Origin: Gyrodactylus bullatarudis
Lineage: Eukaryota; Platyhelminthes; Monogenea; Gyrodactylidea; Gyrodactylidae
Direction of reading: 5' to 3'
Length of the DNA stretch: 64,000 nt
Assembly (NCBI GenBank): GCA_012064415.1
Contig: SSNU01000247.1
Coordinates: 868,629 to 932,628 of the forward strand
Numbering within the stretch: the first letter of the stretch is position 1; every line of letters starts with the position of its first letter. The translations under genes were made by a program, and so were the position numbers. The notes under the pieces are model-generated. The model was given only the letters and a program-made list of their open reading frames with translations, was not told where the DNA came from and ran no database searches. Shown one piece after another: positions 41,601 through 49,943 of this stretch.

Positions 41601-42011
41601 GATGTGGATAAGAAATTATTTGACCTCAGTTTCTCTTATTTGCATATATTTTTACATTCATTAATCGTGAAAGATCAAGAAAAATCAAGAAAAAATAGAT
41701 CAGTTCAGTTTAAGAATCCTACTCAAATTCATGAAAATTATGTATTTGATAAACCAACTTTTTGAGTCCAATGTCATTGAATACTCCGGGAGGAAGCCAA
41801 CATCTGGCCAAATACTAGTGAACATCATATTCCTCAAATATCCCTTCCGGAATAACTTCCCATAGGAGGAATGCTCGTGCTTATAACGAAGTGTCGGCAA
41901 TGGCAACTTGACCAAATGCATATACCAGTCCCGGTGGGTTGCTTTACTGTTGAGTAATCCTAGGAATTTGATTATTACCACCATTGCGATCATAAATAGT
42001 TGGCCATTCAT
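35636..42011 (-). CDS. Secreted EGF-like repeat protein, 4 exons, 423 aa
   Basis: Exons in transcript order: 42011..41759, 41597..41344, 36800..36414, 36013..35636; phases agree. The start is chosen at MNGQLF because it begins a hydrophobic signal peptide (about residues 1-24); the reading frame also extends a little upstream. Residues 25-170 have a few Cys and resemble nothing I know. From about residue 185 the protein is cysteine-rich with EGF-type spacing: CPDPCLDDPCQ, then YICTCQKNYFW, then HRYCICDDQYEGERCE. The last exon has FTCKCHGLW and EPYCANDGICIDRP ending FCKCKSG..KGKRCE. It is presumably extracellular; no transmembrane segment after the EGF part is obvious. Intron 2 (36801-41343, 4.5 kb) holds the LTR element. 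Function unknown. Confidence 0.75.
37262..37390 (+). repeat. 5' LTR, 129 bp
   Basis: Identical base for base, by eye, to 40698-40826. It ends in TATAACA and holds AATAAA at 37317-37322. It is unusually short for a Gypsy LTR. The preceding base gives TG at 37261-37262, but the 3' copy has CG there. Confidence 0.9.
37390..38199 (+). CDS. Gag of the LTR element, 269 aa
   Basis: Structural capsid/nucleocapsid protein. The first in-frame ATG is made of the last base of the LTR plus TG of the putative primer site. Residues 1-170 are the capsid-like region, rich in charged helices. A basic stretch RRERRRNRSSHKK precedes two zinc knuckles. The second, CFACKEFGHKSKDC, is complete. The first, YFNCGEKGHFQDKC, has Tyr where the first Cys should be. 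The frame overlaps the protease frame by 32 bases (38168-38199) in the +1 direction, which could be programmed frameshifting or a lesion. Confidence 0.85.
   Translation: MASSGNNFAELPRDIEKLIVYFKRLKHYMISKKVEKELQLSTFIGKLDDESLIWLQTHVSESVLEGTCLNKVIKDLKEAVKSLKDRRLERVKLYSVRQRGRSISEFVEELRRKARDAQLSKETENDELISIFVNGLDNEDISRDVSREDPMLFREAIACAERWTTFYKTRRERRRNRSSHKKDEVVIAAIRYFNCGEKGHFQDKCSHKKPKCFACKEFGHKSKDCNKDVKKMYPGLISCEARVDSDDIRDVRCLDVCSLDVRGCQGCTR
37391..37408 (+). promoter_or_regulatory. Putative primer-binding site
   Basis: Begins TGGCGTCATC directly after the LTR; TGG is the complement of a tRNA 3' CCA end and this is the usual site. The tRNA is not identified. It overlaps the start of gag. Confidence 0.4.
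38168..38578 (+). pseudogene. Aspartic protease region of pol
   Basis: The retropepsin active site LVDTGSQVNLI is at about 38266-38298, and the C-terminal flap-like part follows. It is in the +1 frame relative to gag. After about 38535 the frame runs into sequence that belongs to reverse transcriptase in another frame, which marks the deletion junction. Confidence 0.8.
38545..39693 (+). pseudogene. Reverse transcriptase (N-terminally deleted) and RNase H
   Basis: The frame opens directly at LPKIEEILSKL, normally well inside the RT domain. The upstream fingers region, usually over 100 residues between protease and this point, is absent. Remaining motifs: FSVLDLQDAYHQ, LPFGISEAP, and the catalytic box YQDD at about 38786-38797. 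RNase H follows with TTDAS, the NYSNIEREAL segment and HTDHRPLEF. The frame ends at TAG 39691-39693, where Gypsy elements have a conserved Trp-Pro; coding continues beyond in the same frame. Without the missing part, polymerase activity is unlikely. Confidence 0.85.
39694..40744 (+). pseudogene. Integrase region of pol, frame-broken
   Basis: The zinc-binding HHCC domain is present: HLPFH at about 39831-39845, then CEVC near 39934. The core domain starts with HCDLAE (first catalytic Asp). Near 40060 an extra G moves coding to the next frame. Core motifs resume with DAYTGW, then VSDNGTNF (second Asp), then HHQSNGLAEK (Glu). The C-terminal part has HTSDVIPL and runs into the 3' LTR, with its stop TAA at 40742-40744 inside the LTR. 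Confidence 0.85.
40698..40826 (+). repeat. 3' LTR, 129 bp
   Basis: Identical to 37262-37390. The preceding bases (GCAGAGCCAC) are not a convincing polypurine tract. The pol frame runs 47 bases into it. Confidence 0.9.
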
Positions 42012-42139
42012 CTTCTCTTTAAATAGGCTAGCATTAATTTTGATTCTTGAATGGTAGCAAGACAAGTAAGTGTATAAAGAATAGTGGTGATTGAATTACG
42101 AGATGAAATGAATGAATGAAAATTGTGAGAACATTGTTA
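42012..42139 (-). other. 128-bp gap between the 7TM and EGF genes
   Basis: Same-strand neighbours with very little room between them. I see no AATAAA for the upstream 7TM gene within the gap. Confidence 0.5.
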
Positions 42140-43345
42140 TTATTTGATATTTTCAAGAAAATCCTTCATATCGTCAGAGACTTGATTCAAATAACGTAGG
42201 CCATTAAACTTTTTATTGAGGACTTCATTGTCGAATTGAAGCTTCAAAGAGTTGATAGCCCTTGTGAAGTAAATCCTGGAATCACAACTGGCCATTGCCG
42301 TTGTTGTTCGTGCTGTATTTCGCATACTGCTAACTTCTCCATCATCTGATCCATCGTCAATGCTCTTGTTGTCCTTCTGGTTGCAACTGAATAATAAAGA
42401 GGAAGTCCACTTCCTAATGCCAGAGGGCTGGGTTAGGCATATCAGCCATGGATGTATGCTCTGAACATAGGCGTTTATCCAGAATACACAACTCTTCAGC
42501 AGGAATAATGTTAGGGAGCTATTCTTGTCCCTATCATGATCAGCTCTCAACATGTAGTTTGCCATGTAGATATTCGTAAGGAAATTCAAGAGGGCAGGGA
42601 TGATGTAGAAAAAGTTTATAAAAATAATCATATTGCAGGAGTATACCATGGTATCTGTCACCTGTCTCTTTTGGGCAATAAAATCTTTGAGCATTGTCGA
42701 CCGATACTGAAGGAGATTGAGTCGTTTCTTCATAGTGACACTCCTACGCAAGAAAATGTATAGGATTAGGTTCAAGATCATGAGATAGAGTATGATGAAA
42801 ATGCCATCACTAATTAAAGTTATAAAGGCGAGGATGACTTTGAACCAGGGCTCCGAAAATTCTCGAATGTTTTCCACTTTTCTAGGATCAGAGTAGTTTG
42901 TCGATATATTCAAAATTAGTACAGGAATGACAAGGAGGACCGAGGATAGGTAATAAAAGAAAATCCTGAAGTAGACCTCATACCAAAAGAGGCGAATAAA
43001 CTTCATAGTCCTTAGGCATTCAATGGCATGCTTTGTCAAGTCAACCAAGATGAGAATTGTGAATAGATGGGAAGCAGTCTGGAGAGAATAAAAGACCCGG
43101 AACAATGAGTTCACTGTGCGATTTGTGAACCAATTCAATAATATCATCATGGAATAGACAAGACTAGACGAGGCTAAAAGGAGTATGTGCTGGCCAAAAG
43201 AGTTGGCCTGTTTATTCACTCCGTACATGTTAATCAGGATCAGGTTGCCTATGAAATTTGCTGAGTAAAAGAAAATGAAAAAGATATCTCCAATAAAGTG
43301 ACTAATATTGATTATTTCATTGTCCAAGTTCTCAGATACCTTCAT
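42140..43345 (-). CDS. Rhodopsin-like 7TM receptor, intronless, 401 aa
   Basis: Seven hydrophobic segments fit a class A GPCR: about residues 17-42, 48-68, 82-104, 125-148, 168-198, 232-260 and 276-302. The order and spacing suit the class, with a long third cytoplasmic loop (RRSVTMKKRLNLLQYRSTM) and a Ser/Asp-rich C-terminal tail (DDGSDDGEVSS). The usual DRY at the end of TM3 is replaced by DLT, with a nearby AI retained. In TM7, IHPWLICL stands where NPxxY is expected. An N-terminal NIS could be glycosylated. The ligand cannot be told; a peptide receptor is a guess. The start is the first ATG and the gene has one exon. Confidence 0.7.
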   Translation of the reverse strand: MKVSENLDNEIINISHFIGDIFFIFFYSANFIGNLILINMYGVNKQANSFGQHILLLASSSLVYSMMILLNWFTNRTVNSLFRVFYSLQTASHLFTILILVDLTKHAIECLRTMKFIRLFWYEVYFRIFFYYLSSVLLVIPVLILNISTNYSDPRKVENIREFSEPWFKVILAFITLISDGIFIILYLMILNLILYIFLRRSVTMKKRLNLLQYRSTMLKDFIAQKRQVTDTMVYSCNMIIFINFFYIIPALLNFLTNIYMANYMLRADHDRDKNSSLTLFLLKSCVFWINAYVQSIHPWLICLTQPSGIRKWTSSLLFSCNQKDNKSIDDGSDDGEVSSMRNTARTTTAMASCDSRIYFTRAINSLKLQFDNEVLNKKFNGLRYLNQVSDDMKDFLENIK

Positions 43346-43741
43346 CTTGTCTACTATTTTTCAATGAATATTTGTCAATGATTTCTATTATTACTCTAAA
43401 AGACTACAGTTGATTTTTTACTGTTTGTGAACTCTTAGTAAAATAACCAGGCTCTTTATTATTTTTCTGTCGATAATTCTCTATTTAATATGTGAATTTG
43501 TTTATTAAAGAAATTACATACAGGGGGATGGGATGGAAGAATGGGTTTTCAAGAGAACATTGTTTGGTGTTTAACCGATTTATCTCATACTTTTCCTCCG
43601 ATTTTTACAGTTCAATTTATGTACAATTTATGATTGGGGTAAAGGGGATAGCTGGGGTGTGAGGAAGTAAGGTTTATTAATTAAATTTAAATTTAAAAAA
43701 TGTTTATTTGGTCTGGTGAAATATCAAAGAAAAGTTGACTT
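43346..43741. other. Spacer between PUF60 and the 7TM gene
   Basis: 3' untranslated sequence of PUF60 and the presumed promoter of the 7TM gene. It carries AATAAA (minus strand) at 43703-43708. Confidence 0.5.
43703..43708 (-). terminator. Poly(A) signal of PUF60
   Basis: AATAAA on the minus strand, 34 bases after the stop codon at 43742. Confidence 0.55.
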
Positions 43742-45722
43742 TTAGCTGACCTGTAACTCTTCGAATTCACGTAGTTGAAACTTTTCGAATGGATACAGGG
43801 ATGACTTTATCTGGCGTCCAGCAAAGAATCGGCCATTCATCATTTGGCAGCACTGCTGAGCAGACTCAAAAGAGTCAAAATGCACAAATATCCTAACGTT
43901 GCTCTTATTCTGGTTAACATGGATTATAACACGTACAACGAAACCAAATTGACAACATTCCTCGCTGACCTCTTGTTCAAGTTCGTCGTCGACCTCCTCC
44001 AGAGTTACCATGTTGTCTAGCACAACGACACTAGAATAAAATACATGAATTAGCCGGTAACCCAAAAGATTTTGCTATACACTTGCTATTATGAAATACC
44101 CCTTTTATGAGAACACATTCTTAATTCTTAGTGGTAGATTAATCCGTACTATTTTTTGTCAGAAAATTTGGCTGAAAATTTTTCTACTTTTTCGAGAAAT
44201 ATGCCCTAGTGATAAATTATAATTATGATCAAATGATTTTGCTTACTTTGAATAGGAAACAATTTGGGGACTTTCAAAGGATTTCTTATCTCCAAAGACT
44301 TCGTAGAGGGGATCATCTTCAGTGATGGGAAAATCATAGGTCTCTTGTTCCTCTTCCTGCTTGATGGGGTTTTGTTCATATGCTGTATGTTCAGCTGAGG
44401 GATTGCTTGACTGTTGCTTTGATAGGTATTGAGTAGATGTAGCTGATGTGTTGGGGGGGATGAACTCTTCGCCAAGTGCCTTTGGCTCAAAAACTCCTGG
44501 AGGAGGAATATCTTTGGCCTTTTCCGAGGAGAATTTCTAGAATAAAATAGAAAAGAGGAAATTGTATAAATGTTTTTAGGGAAAAATCATCGAGTAGTAG
44601 GAAGAAATGAAAATGGTTTGGAATAGATTTTGAGAGAGAGGAAATTGCCTTATACAGCAAATAATGATAATGAGAAGAGGAATATGATGAAAGTTAATTA
44701 GAAAATACGAATGTGAATAGATAAATCAATGGTTTACTCACCTTAGAAAGGGTTATTTGAGGTGTAAGTTGGATAGAGGTGAGAACAGTTGGAGTTTGAC
44801 CACACCCTGTAGCCGCATCGGCAGCTTCACAGGCCAAACAAATTTGATTAATGGCCTGTACGACAGCGTGTACCTTTTGCATGGTAGCCTCGGTTGTAAT
44901 GGCAGCACTGCTAGTCAAGTCTGTCCGTATTGAGGTAAGAGCCCTAGTTAGACGTAAAGTCATTCCAGCTAACTCGAACCCGTTCATACTACTTACAGCA
45001 CCAATAACAGATTGCTCATTCTCAAATTCAATATATCCAAAGCCTAAATGATGCTTGGGTGATCGTGGATCATAAATAAGATCACAAGACTTTATCTTGC
45101 CAAATGCTTCAAAAACAGTTGTTAAATCCTCTTCAAACAAGGCTTTATGGATGCCAGCGATGTATATTCGATTGTGGTTGTCTGGATCTTCCCGGAGCAT
45201 TCTCTCCAAATCTGTAGTCTGAGGTGCATTACTAGGTCGTCCAACCTTGATACCTCGACCACAAACAGTAGATCCGTTCATAAATTCGAGAGCAAGAAGA
45301 GCTGCTTCGGGTCTATCGTATTCAATAAATGCAAAGCCTTTATGCTTTTGTGTGGCAGCATCCCAGCTCATTGTAACAGCCTTGATTGTGCCATAGTAGG
45401 AGAAGGACTTTCTCAGTTCATCTTCACCTACCTCAAAGTGAATAGAACCAACATATATTCTACTTATAAGAATGATTGCTTGACTTCTTTTGAGATTATT
45501 AAAGTCCTGAAAAAAAATAATATCTAATAAAATTACGTGATTTTGTAGGGTTTCAACCTGTTTACTCAAAGCCTTTTGAACGCTAATCTCCAGAGCATAC
45601 TTTTTTGCTTGTTCAAGACTTTGCCTTTGTTCCTCATTAAGCACGGGTAGTTGATATAGCTGAAATGTTTTCTTAACGTTCTCATTATAAAGAATGCTAG
45701 AACCGTTAACTTGATCGTTCAT
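43742..45722 (-). CDS. PUF60: Poly(U)-binding splicing factor PUF60, 4 exons, 502 aa
   Basis: Binds U-rich RNA near 3' splice sites and works with U2AF in early spliceosome assembly. Exons in transcript order: 45722..45558, 45506..44742, 44536..44247, 44030..43742; phases agree. RRM1 starts at about residue 71 (RIYVGSIHFEVGEDELRKSF, with KHKGFAFIEY). RRM2 starts near 168 (NRIYIAGIHKALFEEDL, with GFGYIEFENEQS). The shared VGRPSNAPQ and FEAFGKIKSCDLIYDP are PUF60 signatures. An acidic, proline-rich linker (exon 3) precedes the C-terminal UHM domain (about 407-502) with EVSEECCQFG and the Arg-X-Phe motif GRFFAGR that binds SF3b155-type ligands. The start MNDQVNG is preferred to an upstream in-frame ATG at 45749. 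The 51-nt first intron has no in-frame stop. Confidence 0.95.
45507..45557 (-). other. 51-nt intron in PUF60, no in-frame stop
   Basis: Donor GTTGAA (weak), poly-T acceptor TTTTTTTTCAG. Its length is divisible by three and it is open, so retention would add 17 residues before RRM1. The T-rich tract and the un-protein-like translation favour an intron. Confidence 0.65.
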
Positions 45723-45833
45723 ATTTGAGTCCAAGTTTAAACAAAACAATGGATTTGGTCAAATCAAACGTTTTTAATCACACGACAAATTAAAATCACA
45801 ATAAAATTTAAAGACACTGTGTATAAGTTAATA
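45723..45833. promoter_or_regulatory. Bidirectional promoter, PUF60 / ZRANB2
   Basis: 111 bp between the two start codons, AT-rich, no clear TATA box. Both genes encode splicing factors. Confidence 0.6.
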
Positions 45834-46481
45834 ATGCCTGCACCAAAGACTGGAGAAAAAGTCAACAGAAGACCAGGAGACTGGTATTGTCCAGATAAAG
45901 AGTTAGAATGATTTTTATTACCCTTCAGATGTGATTTCTTGAATTATTCTGGACGAGACGCTTGTTTCAAGTGCAATAGCCCCCGCCCAACTAAATTAGA
46001 TAATCCCAAATCTGTTATATCCAGCAACCCTGACAATTGGACATGTAAACAGTGCGGCAATATAAACTGGCCTAAGAGAGTCCTCTGTAACATGTGTAAT
46101 CATCCTAGGAATGCAAAAGTAGAGAAACGAACTGGTTACGGAGGTGGTTTCAATGAACGCGATGAAGTAATTGAATATAAACGTAGCAGAAATGAAGAAT
46201 CTGATGATGAGTATGACGAGTTTGGTAGAATCAAAAAGAATCACAGAAAATCCGATGAAAAGCCAACTAGTGATAAAATATCTGAGGAGACCGTCATTGA
46301 CGATGAAGTAGAAGAGCCAGTTAAGGAGGCAAAAGGGGAAGATGAAGAGAGTGGAGACGACGAAGACCTGGCCAAGTATGATCTGTGTGATGAATCTGAA
46401 GAAAGCAATGGATCTGGTACCAGTGACTCTGATAGTGACTCTGATGATTCCAATCCCTCATCTAAAGATGGTTCAGAGTGA
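45834..46481 (+). CDS. ZRANB2: Splicing factor ZRANB2, 2 exons, 206 aa
   Basis: RNA-binding SR-like splicing regulator. Exons 45834..45901 and 45929..46481. Two RanBP2-type zinc fingers: the first spans the tiny intron, with GDWYCPDKEC and the closing CFKC; the second reads NWTCKQCGNINWPKR, ending CNMC. Next comes the family block RTGYGGGFNERDEV and YDEFGRIKK, then a long acidic Ser/Glu/Asp tail (GTSDSDSDSDD) in place of the usual RS-rich end, so the protein is short (206 against about 320-330 in vertebrates). Neighbour PUF60 starts 111 bp away on the other strand. Confidence 0.95.
45902..45928 (+). other. 27-nt intron in ZRANB2
   Basis: Donor GTTAGA, acceptor CCCTTCAG, phase 2. Splicing creates the Glu codon before the second zinc-binding Cys, giving a complete RanBP2 finger. 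Retention gives an in-frame TGA at once. A TATTAC about 9 bases from the 3' end could be the branch site. Confidence 0.9.
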
Positions 46482-47421
46482 GAAACTTTAATTAACATTG
46501 AGAAAATTTACACCAAAGTGTTACATTCCTTTTTAACATTGTTATCTCTGTTATTTTTGAATAATCCGAACAGTATTTCATTTTATTGAGTAGTAGGATG
46601 ATTTCTTGAAATTTGCTAGATTGATGATCCAAATACTACAGTATCACAGTAGTTCTTGAATGCAGACTATTCTGCTAATTTTAAATTTCTCAATTCTCGT
46701 TTCTATTCTAAAATGCAACAGCTCATAATGCTCTCAAGTTTTTATTGAACATGTGCTATGATAATTGCATATATTTGATATATTTTGTTGATTCTTAAAT
46801 ATTGTTTAGGAAGATTAGATTTTTTTCAGGTAGATTTTTCACGATAATTAATAAACCCCATCTGTCCATTTGGGTCTATTGAAGAAGGGTAAGAAAAGAA
46901 ATAGTATTTTTAATTTAACTTTGAAAAGAGACATCAAAATCTTTTCTATTTGAAACTTTATAATTATCAAATAACTAGAAATATTTCGTTCCTGTGGGAT
47001 ATACGACCTAAGCACCTAGAACGAAATATTTCTAGTTAAACTTTGTAAGTATAGGTGCTGCACTATTCATATCAAATAACTATTTTTTACTATGCAAAAA
47101 TAATTATTTTATTTCCAGAAAATCTGATGCAAAGTCCAACGGGAAAGAATAAAATCTCAAAAATCTTATTTTTTATCAAATTTTGTTAGTTTGAATGAAA
47201 TGTAATCAATATTGAAATTCTGATAGTTCTGTTTTTTTAGAAAAATTCCATAACCAAGTTAATGATCACCGAGTCTCCTTCGCAAGGGTCAATAATACTG
47301 ATCCATTATTTTTTGCAACTCGTATAAAATAAGGATGATAATGTTGATGATTATACTATAATAATATTGTAAATAATATCTATTTACTCATAAATGTATT
47401 TTTGGCCTTCTCATCTAGCGA
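46482..47421. other. Spacer between convergent ZRANB2 and evectin-like gene
   Basis: 3' UTR territory of both genes; no gene seen. It carries the perfect hairpin at 46972-47038. Confidence 0.6.
46972..47038. repeat. Perfect 20-bp inverted repeat, 27-base loop
   Basis: Left arm TAACTAGAAATATTTCGTTC at 46972-46991; its exact complement is at 47019-47038. It could be a stem in the 3' UTR of ZRANB2 or a small palindromic element. Chance perfect pairing over 20 bases this close is unlikely. Confidence 0.8.
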
Positions 47422-48093
47422 TCAGCACCAGAATAAGGGTCCCATTAAAAACGGTGAGAATATGAGGGCAGAAGCTAATACTCCTGTAGCCAGGCCAATT
47501 CCCAGATAATTATAATAGCCGCATCCACAATCATAACCTCGATAACATCGACATCTTATTGTGCTTCTATCTACAATTATCGTCCTTGATCCATCTGGAT
47601 GAATTATAACTCTACGTGGTCTAGTAATGTTATGAGTATTATTCTCTATTGGTACATAATGGACTTGGCCATCTGTTCCTACCACTTCAAGGTATTCTGT
47701 TTGAGGTAGCCCTGAAAATCGATTCGGGAATTGATTTTGAATTTGAACAGAAAGATTTCTATTGCTATCATTGAGGCTCAAGTACCAGGCAAAAGCATCA
47801 TCTAGAGTTTCTGAACACAATGACCAGTAATTTCTGCTTCCACGTATTCCTAAGCGATTGTCTTTATGCACTCCTTCTGGTGGATCAAATGAACAATAGT
47901 TTGCTGAGTGTATAGATACGGGGTATTCATCTTTAAATGATATTGATTCTATGGGAACATGTTGATTTTCATCTTCAAAATAACTAATAATTCCACTAGA
48001 ATACAAAACGAACCACGATTTCTTCCATCTATTAAGGATAGTGCTTTTCCTATATAATTCACCAGCTTTGAGAATCTCTCCACTATTCATCAT
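47422..48093 (-). CDS. Evectin-like PH domain protein (PLEKHB family), 223 aa
   Basis: Membrane-anchored PH protein of endosomal or post-Golgi traffic, by resemblance to PLEKHB1/2. An N-terminal PH domain (residues about 6-110) starts with AGELYRKSTILNRWKKSWFV, close to the family's W-L-x-R-Q-S-T-I-L-x-R-W-K-K. SLCSETLDDAFAWYLSL matches the PH C-terminal helix with its Trp. A Cys/Tyr-rich stretch (CRCYRGYDCGCGYY) precedes a C-terminal hydrophobic tail of about 25 residues ending LFWC, as the family ends LFW plus a few residues. Single exon. Its start codon is 162 bp from that of the RING gene. Confidence 0.85.
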   Translation of the reverse strand: MMNSGEILKAGELYRKSTILNRWKKSWFVLYSSGIISYFEDENQHVPIESISFKDEYPVSIHSANYCSFDPPEGVHKDNRLGIRGSRNYWSLCSETLDDAFAWYLSLNDSNRNLSVQIQNQFPNRFSGLPQTEYLEVVGTDGQVHYVPIENNTHNITRPRRVIIHPDGSRTIIVDRSTIRCRCYRGYDCGCGYYNYLGIGLATGVLASALIFSPFLMGPLFWC

Positions 48094-48255
48094 TGTGTAA
48101 ATTTAACAACCAAGCAAAAATTAATGTTTATTCAAAAAGATTTAAATTTAGAAACTTTTTAAATTACCACACAGTTAAGCACAAACAAGTACCTAACAGA
48201 AAGTTAATTGTTCTAATAATCTAAAAACCAGCATTTCAAATTTCGAAAATCATTG
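48094..48255. promoter_or_regulatory. Bidirectional promoter, evectin-like / RING gene
   Basis: 162 bp between divergent start codons; AT-rich with no recognised motif. Confidence 0.5.
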
Positions 48256-49752
48256 ATGAGTGGCTATGCGTATGTTGACAGTCAGAAAATTTCGGAAATT
48301 ATCGAGTGTCCTCTGTGTTTGGAAATGTGAGTATTTGAATATTATTTATTTACAATTCACATTTTCAATGTTTATCATTTCTAGTATGAGTATCCTTGTT
48401 TTTCCATCTACTACTATTAAAAGTTACAATTAACTAAATAATTTCAAGACTTTTTGTGCATTTTATAGTCTCTTCTTGTCCATTTGCATCAAGATTATGA
48501 AAAATTAGACATTATTGATTGTACTATCAATTTAAACTTGGGTCTTTGCTTATTTTTTTGTAAAAGATTGTTAACCACAACATCATTTGACCAGCTCATG
48601 TGAGTAAAAAACAGTGAAACTAATTAATGCGTACTTTGATTATGAAATTCTTCGAATAACTCTATCTCTTTGAGCTCTTTTTAGTGACAGAGATAGAGAA
48701 CAATCACTGGTCGATGGTTATGATGACGCTTCAAGTCTTTTAGTCACAAAACTTAAAAAAAAATAACTTAAGTATTATGATTAATCTGTGTTTTATGTTC
48801 AATATGAAACAGTTTGACAGAGCCACAGATTATTCCCTGCAGTCATAGCTTTTGCAAAAAATGTCTTGAGAATCTTGTAAAACAGAAAAAGATATCTCAG
48901 CCAAATGCTAAGGAGTTTAGTTGTCCAATGTGTCGAGGACTCTTTAAAGAAGAGGATATCATCTCGAATCCAGCTCTTTCCCAGCTAATCTTTGAAGTTT
49001 CCAAAATCATCACAGCAGCCAAGGATTCAGCGAATAATGGGACCCTCTCAGAGACAAAGCTTAAACAATTTCTCAATACCTCGGCAAACAATCAATCTCA
49101 TCCTAACAAGACAGAAAAAACTAAGCAAAAATCCCATAGTAAACTGACCAAAAACTCTTCCAAGCGTCATTCGATGATTAATCAGCCGGTGGAAAACCAA
49201 GAAATAAATATGCCTCCTAATGCGTTGACAAATAATCCGAATACATTCTCCCTGGAGAGTAAATTGCGCCTGAATTGTGATAATCTCCACAAAGTCTTGC
49301 ATAACACCCTGCCGCCACAACAGGCACAGCATCAGAAAACAAATGCTCCCATGATTCCGCCAAGAAAATATGCTCCATTCCTTGTCAACCACAACAGTCC
49401 AGTTCACATAAATCGTACACAACTGGATCATCATTATTCTGGATTGATAGATCCCTCCATGGTCCACTCCATGACACCGACCAATAAGAATTCTCCCAAC
49501 AACTTTATGAATCTAATGAATACCAACCACTTTGCCAACAAGACATCTCAAATGAACCCCATGATGCAGGTCTCTACTAATAACTCTGTTAATACAATTC
49601 CACAAGGCCAAATGAACTCAAATAATCAACAATTCTACTTTTACAATCCATCCATTCAGCAGACACCTTCGACAAATCAGTCACATCAAGCCTCAACCAA
49701 TTTTCCAACCCTCTTCTCACCCCTTCATGATCAGCAAAGGCCATTCTACTGA
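48256..49752 (+). CDS. RING-finger protein, probable E3 ligase, 2 exons, 336 aa
   Basis: Exons 48256..48326 and 48813..49752, joined in phase 2. Residues 18-64 form a C3HC4 RING: CPLC (18-21), then CSH (33-35), FCKKC (38 and 41) and CPMC (61-64), as in TRIM-type ubiquitin ligases. The remainder has no B-box or other domain I can see. It is basic up to about residue 150, then rich in Asn, Gln, Met and Pro (MNPMMQVSTNNS), probably disordered. The start is the only ATG in frame before the ring. The partner and substrate are unknown. Confidence 0.85.
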
Positions 49753-49937
49753 GGGAACAAAAAACAACAGCATAAACACAGATTGATAAATTAGTCGTTA
49801 AAAAACTAAATAATTCAATGAAATGTGTACATATATATATTGCAATGAATATTTTACGACATAAAAATTGGCATCACTTTAAATGCAACAGAAGTTTTTT
49901 TTGACTTTTTCAAACCCTTTCGATTCATTCAATTCCA

Positions 49938-49943
49938 AATAAA
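49938..49943 (+). terminator. Poly(A) signal of the RING gene
   Basis: AATAAA 186 bases after the stop codon. Confidence 0.5.

Noticed and set aside
44206..44490. Open frame of 94 codons on the minus strand.
   Set aside because: It is an off-frame reading of PUF60 exon 3; the phase-consistent frame reads PPPGVFEPKALGEEFIPP.
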